Source: Heracleum sosnowskyi (taxonomy: Eukaryota > Streptophyta > Magnoliopsida > Apiales > Apiaceae). Taken from it: a stretch of DNA of 64,000 bases. Of the stretch, positions 1 through 10,002 are shown piece by piece (position 1 is the first letter of the stretch; each line of letters opens with the position of its first letter). A program made the position numbers and the translations under genes. Under the pieces are notes generated by a model that ran no database searches, was not told where the DNA came from, and was given only the letters and a program-made list of their open reading frames with translations. The stretch spans positions 72,589,564 through 72,653,563 of the forward strand of contig CM061245.1 in NCBI GenBank assembly GCA_030848705.1, written 5' to 3'.

Positions 1-844
1 ACAATTATTATCTAACTGGAGTCTCTTATAACGTATGGTCCACATGTATCATTGTTATTATGATATACATGAGCATTATATTGATAATTTTTAATATTGT
101 AATCAATATGAATTGTTATCTGATATTTGGTTTAACAATTATTATTTAACTGGAAGTATAAGATATTTAAGAATTTTTACATAGAAAAATTTTAAATTAT
201 CAAAATACACTTTTTAGCATTTAAATATAATTCTATTATTAATCAGATACACTTTTTAATATTAGATTTAACAATTCTCATCGATCTATTTAAGATCTAA
301 TTGTAATAATTAATTTGGTTGTATAGTGGTCGTACACGGACCAGATCGATTTTAATTTTTTCTTAAATTGGTTTTAATATTTTATTGAAATAAACATAGA
401 ATTTATAAATTTAAAAGAATTAGGAAAAAAATTAAATTGGTGCTACAATAATAATAAAAAAATTATTAAAATTTAGATAATCACTTTACTGTTTGAGCTC
501 TATCTTGAGTTTTAGACAACAGATTTTAACGATTTTACAGTCCACGCGAAGCTAACAAAATTATTTTTTAATTTAATAATAGTTTAATAATTATTATCTA
601 ACTGGAACTATCCATAAACTAAAGAGAAAAGATAATTACGAATTTTTACATAAAGATTTCTATTCAATATAGAAAACTCATTTATAATTGGTTTAAATTA
701 TCAAAATACACCTTTTAGTATTTAAATACTATCCTATTATTAATCAAATACAATTTTTAATATTATATCTAACGGTCATCATCTATTTGAATATTTATAG
801 TTTTATAATCCAACGGATCGTAAGTACAGTGACCGACCAAAGTT
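1..844. repeat. AT-rich degenerate direct repeats
   Basis: No gene is visible. Two diverged copies of one AT-rich sequence lie at about 127-300 and 580-790. Each starts near an 'ATTATYTAACTGGA' motif and contains a shared 'AAATTATCAAAATACAC' block followed by 'CTATTATTAATCA'. The start of a third copy lies at 1-22. This looks like an old tandem duplication or fragments of one transposon family. No terminal structure was recognised. Confidence 0.5.
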
Positions 845-1530
845 TTGGATAAGATCTCACTTACGCTTATTATATATAAGGAGTTAATAAAGAAAAACCT
901 TCAGAATCTCTAGAATCGATTGATTCATATTTATCTATTTTTCTAGAAGTCCTCTATTTTAAATAAATAAAATCAAAACTTTCTTATTTAGCTCATATAA
1001 AATATATATATACTCAGCTTATATATATAAATGGATAGTTTTCAACTTTTCATCTCTAACTTAACCCGTAACCTGTTTTTTCTATCTCTTTTTTACTCCA
1101 GTTTGTTTTTTATTGTTTTCTTTGTTTGGTTGATCTTGATTGTGTTTGTGGAGATTTGCCTTTTCATAATTTTAAGTTTCTTTTCATATTGCAGGTTGTG
1201 CAGCATAATCTCGACTTGGACTGCATTAATCATGTGTGTGTATTACTATTATTTTTTGTTTTTGCAATCTTGATTGTGTACGGTGTTACAAGAACTAATT
1301 CACCAGCCGTCAAAGTGAATGAGTTTAAGCCGGAACAAACTCTTCCAGCTCCGGATAATAGTTTCTCATCATGTGGGTGTTTAGATATGACTTTTCATAA
1401 TTCTAACTATTTTTGCTATATGTTGTAGGTTTGCTGGTTGCTTGATCTGTTGTCTTTACTGTGTACATCTGTTGTCTTAATATTTTGATTTTAGTTTTTA
1501 GTTTTTTTTTAATTTTTCTATTTCTAAACT
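845..1530. other. Intergenic, no supported gene
   Basis: Positions about 860-1000 resemble sequences at 15660-15790 and 19620-19740. All share a block like 'GAATCG.T.GATTCATATTTATCTA' in broken form, followed by a T-rich stretch and an A/T-rich 'AATAAAATTAAA' segment, so this is a dispersed repeat that also occurs within the Helitron-like region. Two short overlapping ORFs at 1031-1428 are T-rich and low in complexity, and they show no recognisable domain. I do not call them genes. Confidence 0.5.
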
Positions 1531-1781
1531 TTTGATTTACAGTTTTTTGGTATTTGATCTTACTTTACACCGGTGAACAGGAGTTATTAGCATTTGATTT
1601 TTCTTAGGGGAGCTAGGTAGAATATGTTACTTGCATAAATTTACTTCATATTTTTTTATAAATTCCTCTAACTTCACTAATAAATCTAATCAAATCCTTT
1701 AACTAAATCTAATCAAATCCTTTAACTAAATCTATTATAATTTTTAATAACTTATAAATCTAAACAAATCCTTTAACTAAA
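1531..1781 (+). repeat. Left flank copy, duplicated at 13013-13265
   Basis: This 251-bp segment immediately precedes the left LTR and is nearly identical to 13013-13265, which precedes the right LTR. I see one single-base indel and one substitution between the copies. It ends in CTAAA (1777-1781), the same five bases that follow the right LTR at 14113-14117. That makes it the original host flank of the insertion rather than part of the element. It also contains an internal short tandem repeat of 'ATCCTTTAACTAAATCTA'. Confidence 0.85.
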
Positions 1782-2626
1782 TGTTGTGCCCAAAATCTTG
1801 CGTGGGCTCAATTTAAGGCACATATGTCTTAAGGGTCCAGTAGGGGTGTATTGGACTAGGTTAGTGTGAACTGGGACGAGGTTCAAGGTATTGAGATGCA
1901 GGGAAGATACTGAGGTGCAGGAGAAAGGTGTTGAGGTTCAGGTGGTCTAAACCTCGAGACTGTTGCCAGCTGACGAACGATCGGGACCTCAGGACGGCAG
2001 AATACTAGTAGGACAAGGACTCAGCTACCTATACTTTAGGGGCACAGATTTACATTTGTAAAAGGATTCCTAAAGCTGGTTAAACGGGATGGATGGAACG
2101 AATATAATTAGTATGGGACTCATACTAGTTATTTGGATAAGCATTACCTCTTCGAGGATTTAAAGGACTTAGAGTTGGACATGGATTAGGAGACTAGGAA
2201 GCTCGGTTGGAGCTACCTAATTCGACAAAAACTCTAAGATGGACGATCTTAGAGTGGTCGAATTTGCAGGAAGGAAGAAGTATAAACCTAATAGAACTAC
2301 ATGGGGCTTGATTCCTATAAATAGGATATGTAGGCAATTGACTAAAGGATTCGGTTTTTCACTATTAACACGCATAAGGCTCGCGTACCCTTAGTGATAC
2401 ATATTCCGGTGAATTTACTGGTGGTGTAGGATTTACACTACTTATTTCGGCCGGTGGTTTTGTCAACTCAGCCCCCGGAAAGCATACTTCAACCATTCTG
2501 TTCTAAATAATCAGCTTTAGGCTTCGCACTGTGAACCTGCGGCATTGTCCGACAACCAAGGACGCTTTTTACGAATATTCCAGCGAGATTCTCTCGATTG
2601 TGTTGTACCAAATTTCTCTCACAACA
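1782..2626 (+). repeat. 5' LTR of Tat/Retand-like element
   Basis: The 845-bp LTR is bounded by the inverted repeat TGTTGTG...CACAACA. It matches 13266-14112 with about two substitutions (near 1822 and 2044) and a 2-bp difference at the TATA box. The LTR supplies the promoter and polyadenylation signals of the element. Confidence 0.92.
2316..2323 (+). promoter_or_regulatory. Probable LTR TATA box (TATAAATA)
   Basis: TATAAATA lies in the second half of the 5' LTR. The matching site in the 3' LTR is the longer TATATAAATA (13800-13809). Transcription would be expected to start roughly 30 bp downstream. This is inferred from position and consensus only. Confidence 0.55.
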
Positions 2627-2630
2627 TAAG

Positions 2631-2648
2631 TGGCGTTAGAAGGAGGGG
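2631..2648 (+). other. Primer-binding site of Tat/Retand-like element
   Basis: A segment beginning TGGCGTTAGAAGG starts four bases after the LTR end. The TGG start is what pairing with a tRNA 3' CCA end requires. I cannot assign the tRNA species with confidence. It is not the initiator-methionine type used by the other elements in this window. Confidence 0.65.
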
Positions 2649-2678
2649 AACTCCATCAGAAATCTTAAGAGAGAAAAG

Positions 2679-5600
2679 ATGTCGGATGATTCCGGAAAAA
2701 CGCAAACACCAACTAACAATGAAGAAGGCCGTGGAACAGGTCCTCATGGCGAGGTTACGAACAAGGATATTTTCGATCACCTCAAGAAATTTGGTGAAAG
2801 GGTGGATTCCTTGGAGAAAAAATCTGAAAAGATGAAAAGATGGCGAAAGAAGCAAAAACGGCCTAAGGCTCCAAAGGTTACGCCTACTCGGCTGGATTTT
2901 GGCAGTGAGGAGGAAGGACCTGAGAAGGAGAGAACTAAGAAAACTTTTTCTGATGTTGAAACCGATCAGAGTAATCCTGACTGGAACTCTGAAGCTGAGC
3001 CCAAGGATAAGGAGGATCCTGAACCTTCGGTTACAAGGAGTGTCACCGTATTCGACCGAATGGGAAAGAAGCTAACGAGTAAGGATTTGAGGCTTAAGCT
3101 ATTGGAGGCAAAGCAGAAGGGTCCCAAGAAGGTACAAAGTGAGAAATCACTGTCTAAGGCATCAAGGAGTCATAAGGATAAGTCCCACTCTAAACCTGAA
3201 GATGAGCCTAGCTCAGGCTCGTCCTATAAAGCTGATGACAGTTCTGATGAGAGCTCCAACGGTGGAGGTGACACTGATGACACCTCTAGGTCAGCCGAAG
3301 GTGGTGGAAAATACAAGGAGGAGGACCTCAGGAAAGTCCTCGAGAAGATTATGGCAGAAAGGGGCCCCCAATCAGGATTGACGGTGGGATCACCTTTCAC
3401 TAAGAAGGTGCGGGATTCGCCCTTACCCCGTAGCTATAGGGGAGTGGGAGACTTGAAATTCAACGGGACCACAGACCCCGTAGAGTTTCTCAGTCGTTTC
3501 AACACGGAGATGGAAGTCTATCAAATCAAGGATCACACAAAATGTCGGTTGCTGGCTGCAACTCTAAGGGATAGTGCTCATCAGTGGTTCAAGAGGCTCC
3601 CCTCCAATTCTATTAAGTCATGGAGACAGATGGGTGAGATGTTTGTAACTCAGTTTAGAGCTTCAGTCACGTTTGCACCTCCGGCCAATACCCTAGCAAA
3701 TATTAAGCAACGTGACAATGAATCACTTAACGACTATTTCAAGAGGTTCAATGCTGAGGTTCCAAGGGTGAGGAAAACCACAGACGAAACTTATAAAAAT
3801 TTTATGATAGCTGGGGTTAAGCCTGGGACCGAATTCTGGAAAGAGCTGCAGAGTAGGGAACCTACCACTTTGGCTGACTTCTACGCTAAGGCAGAAAGAC
3901 ACAAAGTCGTGGAACAGTCCTTGGAGAATTTGAAAAAGGATAATGCTTCACGAGATTGGAACAGGAATAAGAGGAATAGGTCATACAGCCCGAAGGAAAG
4001 GAATTATAGCAAGCGGACAACCTATAACACGGCCTCAGGTGATGGCCGGGATGTAAGCAAGGAGGCGAAGACTGCACCTCTGTCAGTAAACACCACAGGT
4101 TCAAAGAGAACAGTTGAGTACAAATATCCGTCATCTAAGGGTAGTAGGAGGTACTCGGAATACACCCCTTTGGCAGCACCTGTGGAACACATCTTTGAAA
4201 TTGGTGATAAGTCGGGGATGTTCAGAAAACCCTCCAGGACGGGACCTCCCGGAAGGAAGGATTTAGCTAGATATTGTGCTTTCCATGATGCTAATGGGCA
4301 TGAAACAGCCGACTGCCGACACCTCAAAGATCATATTGAGGACTTGATCAGGAAAGGTTTCCTCACAGAATTTGTGGCCCAGGAGGCGAAAAAATACAAG
4401 GATGATAGATCCAAGAGAGATGAAGAAAAGTCTGCACCTGATCGAGCTACCAGGGCTGGTAGTATTCACACAATCATAGGCGGACCATACATTGGAGGTT
4501 TCAGCAGGAATGCAATGAAGAATTATGCACGTGAGGCTAGAGGAAACCCTCTCACAAATGTTTATCATTTGGCAGATAGGCCCCCAAAGCTGTTTAGAGG
4601 TGAAGCTGCGGACATCACCTTCACTGAAGACGATGCAAGGCATGTGCATCACCCCCACAACGATGCATTGGTAGTGACTATCACAATTGGAGGGCTCAAT
4701 GTGCATCGAGTCTTGGTGGATAATGGAAGTTCTTGCAACATATTGGCTTATGACACTTATCAAAAGATGGGACTCGCAGACAAGGAAATGTCCCCTGCTT
4801 ACAATGACTTATACGGATTTACTGGCGGACCAGTGCAAGTTGTGGGTAGAGTAAAGCTTCCTGTTGTGTTGGGGGCTGAACCTATGAGAGCTACGCAGGT
4901 GACAGAATTCATGGTGGTAAACGAAGACATATCATATAATTGTATCGTGGGCAGACCCCTCTTAAAGGAAATGAGAGTAGTAACCTCTATCTACCATCTC
5001 TCTATGAAGTTTCCTACTCCTAACGGGATTGGATGTCTAAAGGTCTATCAAGTAGATTCAAGGGAATGTTATAGTAAGGCTCTGCGCACCGCTGAGCAAG
5101 CTTCAAAGCATTTGTTGTTGGTTGATGGAGGTACCACGGGTAATTGTTATAGGTACCAGGAGGCACCAACGAAGGATGAACCTTCACAGCAAGTACATAA
5201 TTTGTGCAATGCAATTATGATTATCCAACATCCAGGTGAAGAAAGCTCCATGGATATTGTCTTTTCTTCGGGGGTAGATACCCAGAATGAGGTACGGATG
5301 CTGGAGGCACCCCCACCAAAACTCAAAGAAGAAGTTGACAGGTTACTAGAAGCTAGGCTGGTAAGAGAATCATTCTACCCGGATTGGTTGGCAAATCCAG
5401 TGCTTGTCAAGAAGCCTAACAGAAAATGGCGAACATGTGTGGATTTTACGGATTTGAACAAGGCATGCCCTAAAGACAGCTTTCCACTCCCACGGATTGA
5501 TCAATTGGTTGATGCTACAGCTGGGCATGCTCTCTTAAGCTTCATGGATGCCTACTCGGGATATAATCAGATTCCCATGTATGAACCTGATCAGGAGCAT

Positions 5601-8324
5601 ACATCCTTCATCACAGATAGAGGTCTCTACTGTTATATTGGCATGCCTTTTGGATTGTTGAACGCTGGAGCTACCTACCAAAGGCTGGTTAATAAGATGT
5701 TCAAAGATCAGATAGGGAAAACTATGGAAGTTTATGTGGATGATATGCTGGTCAAATCTAAAGCTGCAGCTGACCATGTGTTACACCTATCAGAAATGTT
5801 CAACATACTACGTAGGTTCAGAATGAAGCTCAACCCTCAGAAATGTGTTTTCGGCGTGGAATCAGGAAAGTTTCTAGGCTTCATTGTCAATCATCGGGGA
5901 ATTGAAGCAAACCCTGCCAAGATTAAAGCTTTAGTCGAGATGCGATCTCCTCGAAACATAAAGGAGGTTCAGAGTCTCACTGGTAGGATTGCAGCTCTAA
6001 ACAGGTTTGTCTCCAAATCTTCAGATAAATGTAGAGAATTCTTTGCAGCAATCAAGAAAGGAAAGAACTTCGAATGGAACCCGGAATGTGAAACTGCTTT
6101 TACAAAGATAAAGGAACAGTTGGGCAGTCCTCCATTGCTGTCTGAACCTCTAGATGGAGAGGTTCTCATCTTGTACTTGGCAGTTTCAGAATATTCTATC
6201 AGTGTTGTACTAGTCCGGGAGGAGCTACAGGTTCAACATCCGGTTTATTACGTAAGTAAAAGGTTGCTGGACGCCGAAACACGGTATTCTAACATGGAAA
6301 AGTTGTCTTATGCCTTAATCTTGGCTTCGAGGAAGCTTCAGCCTTATTTTCAAGCACACCGAATCGAGGTACGTACTTCATTCCCTCTAAGGCAGGTTTT
6401 GCACAAACCTGAAGCTTCGGGAAGGCTTATGAAATGGGCTGTGGAGTTGGGACAATTCGATATTGACTTCAAGCCAAGAACGGCTATAAAAGGGCAGGTG
6501 CTGGCAGACTTCTTGTTGGAATTCCCCCCATCATTTGAGGTTAAGGGCGATGAGTGTATAGCTGAACCTATAGCTCCCGAAGAGACGGTCGAAAACTGCT
6601 CACCATGGTGGACACTCTATGTAGATGGAGCGGTAAATGGAAATGGGGCAGGAGCTGGTATTGTTCTCATTAGCCCGGAAGGCCACAAGCTCCAAAGCTC
6701 CATTCACTTCGCTTTTAACGCAACGAACAATGATGCAGAGTATGAAGCTCTAATAGCTGGCTTGAAGCTTGCTTTGGAAATGAGGGTAGAAAACATGACC
6801 GTTTTCAGTGATTCTATGCTGGTGGTGTGGCATATTCGAGGAGGATTCCAGGCTAGAGGTCCTCGTACTGACCTTTACATGAGGTACGCTCAAGAGCTGA
6901 TTAGCAGGTTCAAAGAAGTGAACCTCGAGCAAATCCCAAGAACACAAAACACTGACGCGGATGCACTTGCAAAACTGGGTTCACAAAGGGAAGCTACTAT
7001 GTTAGGGGTAATACCTTTGGAGATTCAACTTCAGCCTAGCATTCCTAGACTTGAGGTCATGAACTTGGAACCTGCAACCCAGGCATTGTGGACATCACCT
7101 ATTATGAATTACATCACAAAAGGGATTGTTCCAGAAAGAAAGGAGGAAGCGAGAAGAATAAAATACCAGGCTGCAAGGTATGTCATCTATGATGGTTGTT
7201 TATACAAAAGAGGATTTAACAAACCGCTTTTGAAGTGCATCTCAGGTGACGAATGCGAGTATATTATGAGGGAAGTCCATGAGGGAATTTGTGGCAATCA
7301 TTCAGGGGGAACCTCTCTGGCACACAAAATACTCCGCCAAGGATACTATTGGCCGACAATCCAGAAAGATACTCACAGGTTCACTCGGGCATGTGATCGT
7401 TGCCAAAGGTTCGCAAACTTCAATAGCAATCCAGCTGTTCCTTTGAAACCACTCACCAGCCCTTGGCCTTTCGCTGTGTGGGGAATCGACCTGATTGGGG
7501 AGCTCCCTAAAGGTAAAGGAGGAGTGAAATATGCTGTTGTGGCGGTAGATTACTTTACCAAATGGGCTGAAGCTGAACCTCTAGCTACAATAACCGCAGC
7601 AAAAATAAAGGAATTCGTTTTTCGGGCAATCGTGTGCAGATTCGGGGTTCCATATAAATTGATCTCAGATAATGGAAAGCAGTTTGATAGCAAAGAATTG
7701 CGAAAACTATGTGATGATCTTGGGATTCAAAAAGGTTTCGCGGCAGTTTACCACCCTCAAAGTAATGGTCAAACTGAAGCTGTCAACAAGATCATTAAAC
7801 ACACTTTGAAAACCAAACTGGAAGAAAGCAAGGGATGCTGGCCTGAGGAACTCCCTATGGTTTTATGGTCATACAACACCACACCACGAACCACCACAGG
7901 AGAATCACCTTTCACCTTAACCTATGGCTGTGAAGCTATGGTGCCCGTGGAAATTGGGGCTGGATCGTTCAGAAGGGATAACTACGATCCTGAAAACAAC
8001 GAGGTGAACCATCGATTGTACTTAGATCTCGTGGAAGAGGTTCGAACTACTGCACAGCTGAAGCTAGCTGCTTATCAACAACGTACTCGGAAGTACTTTG
8101 ACAGCAAGGTCCGTGCTCGTCCATTAAAGGTTGGCGATTTGGTCCTAAGGAGAATGATGCCCAACATGAAGGTTCATGGGCATGGTGTGTTTGGAGCAAA
8201 TTGGGAAGGTCCGTACCTCATAAAGACTGTCTTATGGGAAGGTACCTACCATCTCACGGATTTGGATGGAAAGCTCATTCTAAGGGCATGGAATGGTGAG
8301 CACCTCAAGAAATACTACCAGTAA
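2679..8324 (+). CDS. Gag-Pol polyprotein of Tat-lineage Ty3/gypsy element (intact)
   Basis: A single uninterrupted frame of 1881 residues encodes a complete gag-protease-reverse transcriptase-RNase H-integrase polyprotein. In order, a charged N-terminal region (1-250) is followed by a retrotransposon gag domain (about 250-420). A zinc knuckle of unusual form, C-x2-H-x4-H-x4-C, lies near 532. The protease active site reads DNGSS near 680. The reverse transcriptase has the YVDDM catalytic motif near 1019 and is followed by its own RNase H. A second RNase H begins 'LYVDGA' near 1313. The integrase has an HHCC zinc finger near 1534 and DDE residues near 1604, 1663 and 1700. The chosen ATG follows the primer-binding site by about 30 bases, and no better upstream ATG lies in frame. 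The absence of stops fits the near-identical LTRs and suggests recent activity. The product would form cytoplasmic particles and mediate reverse transcription and integration. Confidence 0.95.
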   Translation: MSDDSGKTQTPTNNEEGRGTGPHGEVTNKDIFDHLKKFGERVDSLEKKSEKMKRWRKKQKRPKAPKVTPTRLDFGSEEEGPEKERTKKTFSDVETDQSNPDWNSEAEPKDKEDPEPSVTRSVTVFDRMGKKLTSKDLRLKLLEAKQKGPKKVQSEKSLSKASRSHKDKSHSKPEDEPSSGSSYKADDSSDESSNGGGDTDDTSRSAEGGGKYKEEDLRKVLEKIMAERGPQSGLTVGSPFTKKVRDSPLPRSYRGVGDLKFNGTTDPVEFLSRFNTEMEVYQIKDHTKCRLLAATLRDSAHQWFKRLPSNSIKSWRQMGEMFVTQFRASVTFAPPANTLANIKQRDNESLNDYFKRFNAEVPRVRKTTDETYKNFMIAGVKPGTEFWKELQSREPTTLADFYAKAERHKVVEQSLENLKKDNASRDWNRNKRNRSYSPKERNYSKRTTYNTASGDGRDVSKEAKTAPLSVNTTGSKRTVEYKYPSSKGSRRYSEYTPLAAPVEHIFEIGDKSGMFRKPSRTGPPGRKDLARYCAFHDANGHETADCRHLKDHIEDLIRKGFLTEFVAQEAKKYKDDRSKRDEEKSAPDRATRAGSIHTIIGGPYIGGFSRNAMKNYAREARGNPLTNVYHLADRPPKLFRGEAADITFTEDDARHVHHPHNDALVVTITIGGLNVHRVLVDNGSSCNILAYDTYQKMGLADKEMSPAYNDLYGFTGGPVQVVGRVKLPVVLGAEPMRATQVTEFMVVNEDISYNCIVGRPLLKEMRVVTSIYHLSMKFPTPNGIGCLKVYQVDSRECYSKALRTAEQASKHLLLVDGGTTGNCYRYQEAPTKDEPSQQVHNLCNAIMIIQHPGEESSMDIVFSSGVDTQNEVRMLEAPPPKLKEEVDRLLEARLVRESFYPDWLANPVLVKKPNRKWRTCVDFTDLNKACPKDSFPLPRIDQLVDATAGHALLSFMDAYSGYNQIPMYEPDQEHTSFITDRGLYCYIGMPFGLLNAGATYQRLVNKMFKDQIGKTMEVYVDDMLVKSKAAADHVLHLSEMFNILRRFRMKLNPQKCVFGVESGKFLGFIVNHRGIEANPAKIKALVEMRSPRNIKEVQSLTGRIAALNRFVSKSSDKCREFFAAIKKGKNFEWNPECETAFTKIKEQLGSPPLLSEPLDGEVLILYLAVSEYSISVVLVREELQVQHPVYYVSKRLLDAETRYSNMEKLSYALILASRKLQPYFQAHRIEVRTSFPLRQVLHKPEASGRLMKWAVELGQFDIDFKPRTAIKGQVLADFLLEFPPSFEVKGDECIAEPIAPEETVENCSPWWTLYVDGAVNGNGAGAGIVLISPEGHKLQSSIHFAFNATNNDAEYEALIAGLKLALEMRVENMTVFSDSMLVVWHIRGGFQARGPRTDLYMRYAQELISRFKEVNLEQIPRTQNTDADALAKLGSQREATMLGVIPLEIQLQPSIPRLEVMNLEPATQALWTSPIMNYITKGIVPERKEEARRIKYQAARYVIYDGCLYKRGFNKPLLKCISGDECEYIMREVHEGICGNHSGGTSLAHKILRQGYYWPTIQKDTHRFTRACDRCQRFANFNSNPAVPLKPLTSPWPFAVWGIDLIGELPKGKGGVKYAVVAVDYFTKWAEAEPLATITAAKIKEFVFRAIVCRFGVPYKLISDNGKQFDSKELRKLCDDLGIQKGFAAVYHPQSNGQTEAVNKIIKHTLKTKLEESKGCWPEELPMVLWSYNTTPRTTTGESPFTLTYGCEAMVPVEIGAGSFRRDNYDPENNEVNHRLYLDLVEEVRTTAQLKLAAYQQRTRKYFDSKVRARPLKVGDLVLRRMMPNMKVHGHGVFGANWEGPYLIKTVLWEGTYHLTDLDGKLILRAWNGEHLKKYYQ

Positions 8325-9884
8325 ATCATCAGGTACTATTTCTGTAGGCCTCTTTCAGGCATAGGAATAATAAAAGCAGTTTATTAGTTGTAACTGCCAT
8401 GCTTAGGTATAGCTTCATGGTTGTGAGCCTCAGCTTCATAGCTGTTTAGCTCAGCTTCGAAGCACTTTGTTTCAAGTTCATAGTAAGACATTTTCATTTG
8501 TTCTTTGAGCACTCGGGGGGTAGTGTATGCACACCCTACCTATTGGATGTCTTTCGATAAATTTTACAATATTAATGAAACCTCTATTTTTGGTTCATAT
8601 GGCTTTTCTTGTTTGAATGCTTTATCACTCTTTATGTTCTTGCTGTAAGGATTACATGTGGATTAAAAGTTGGATGTATGATTGCCTCTGTTTAGTTCTT
8701 CACCATAAACGATTATATGATAAAGAACTGGGGGGTAGTGGATATACTCTATACAGGTTCAAATGGATTGGATTTAATATTGTTTGGATTGTATTTAATA
8801 TTATTGGATTGGATTTAATATTATTTGGATTGGATTTAATATTATTGGATTGGATTTAATATTATTTGGATTGGATTTAATATTATTGGATTGGATTTAA
8901 TATTATTTGGATTGGATTTAATATGATTTGGATTGAATTTAACGGAATTGGATTGGATTGGAGATTCGCACTCATGGATTATGAGGTAAAGGTTAATACC
9001 CATGGATTATGAGGTAAAGGTTAATATTCATGGGTAAATATTCAAATATATCAACTCATATAAGCCCTAGGGACACTAGGCATGAGTATCATGGTAAAGT
9101 GTGGAAACCACTCATGGGCCATACTTTGGTTCAAACTTCCTTGCACGGATGCAAGCTGGAACATTGGAAGGATTGACACCACAGTTGGGAGGTTCAAGGC
9201 TAATGATCCCTGAAGCTGTGGCACAGATTAAACTTCATACAGAATTGTGAAGTACATGGAATTTAATGGCACATTGCCCTAGGCAAGGATGTATATGCAT
9301 GATCGGGTTTTCTCGAATGCAGTGGATAAAATGGCTTGTGGATGATCTAATCTATGGAAAATAGAATATGTACTTAAGGAAATTAGGTGCAAGAATGGAT
9401 TATTTATACATCAGATTATTGGAGTAATGTGGTCGTGAATGACCTTTATCATATACGGTTTGTATCTCCGGACAAGAGGTGCGAAAAAGCTCGGGTGAGC
9501 TTCAGGTTTATGGCTGCAATAACGCAAATATGCGTGTTGGTCAATTATATCTTATTGTATAGATCCTATTGGCTACTTTCATGGTGTAAATCATGGATAT
9601 ACCTGGACGGACACATACTTATTCACTGGCTTAAGGATCCTGGTTATCTAACATAGCAGGACAGGTTGGTTTGGTGCACTCGGAATCTCACGGAACCTCA
9701 GCTACCTGTATGTAAACTCGATATATCAATTTAGTAATCATACAGAAGAAATAGCATGGAAAATCTAGACACGGATTTCGGGCATAAGGAAAACAAAAGA
9801 ACGAAAAATTTAAAAAGATGAAAACCAGATTTAGAGGTTACATCTTGCGAGGTATTCCGAGGTACCCGCACCCTCATCCAAATG
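8325..9884 (+). other. Spacer between pol and antisense gene
   Basis: This is the non-coding spacer of the Tat-like element. It holds a minisatellite (8767-8960) and a duplicated 26-bp segment ('CATGGATTATGAGG' plus following bases) at about 8973 and 8999. ORFs at 8617-8859 and 9387-9656 have no recognisable domain, and the first is largely the minisatellite translated. Confidence 0.6.
8767..8960 (+). repeat. 20/21-bp minisatellite
   Basis: About nine tandem copies of GGATTGGATTTAATATTATT. Units of 20 and 21 bp alternate, depending on two or three T's before GGATTGG, so the true period is a 41-bp dimer. The last copies degrade into (GGATT)n. It lies inside the spacer of the Tat-like element, a place where related large elements often carry tandem repeats. 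Confidence 0.85.
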
Positions 9885-10002
9885 TTAAAAACCTATGGCG
9901 CGAACGCCAGGAATGTTATCAAAACCAAAAACCATAAAGTTAACCCTTCCAAAGGGTATGAATGTTTTCGAAGATAGAAATACTTGTAATGAAAAACGGT
10001 AC

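Noticed and set aside
1031..1428. Two overlapping ORFs of 80 and 100 codons
   Set aside because: They are T-rich and low in complexity, with no domain and no splice-supported extension.
4263..4763. 166-codon antisense ORF opposite gag-pol
   Set aside because: It is a shadow of the strongly supported sense gag-protease frame and shows no independent domain.
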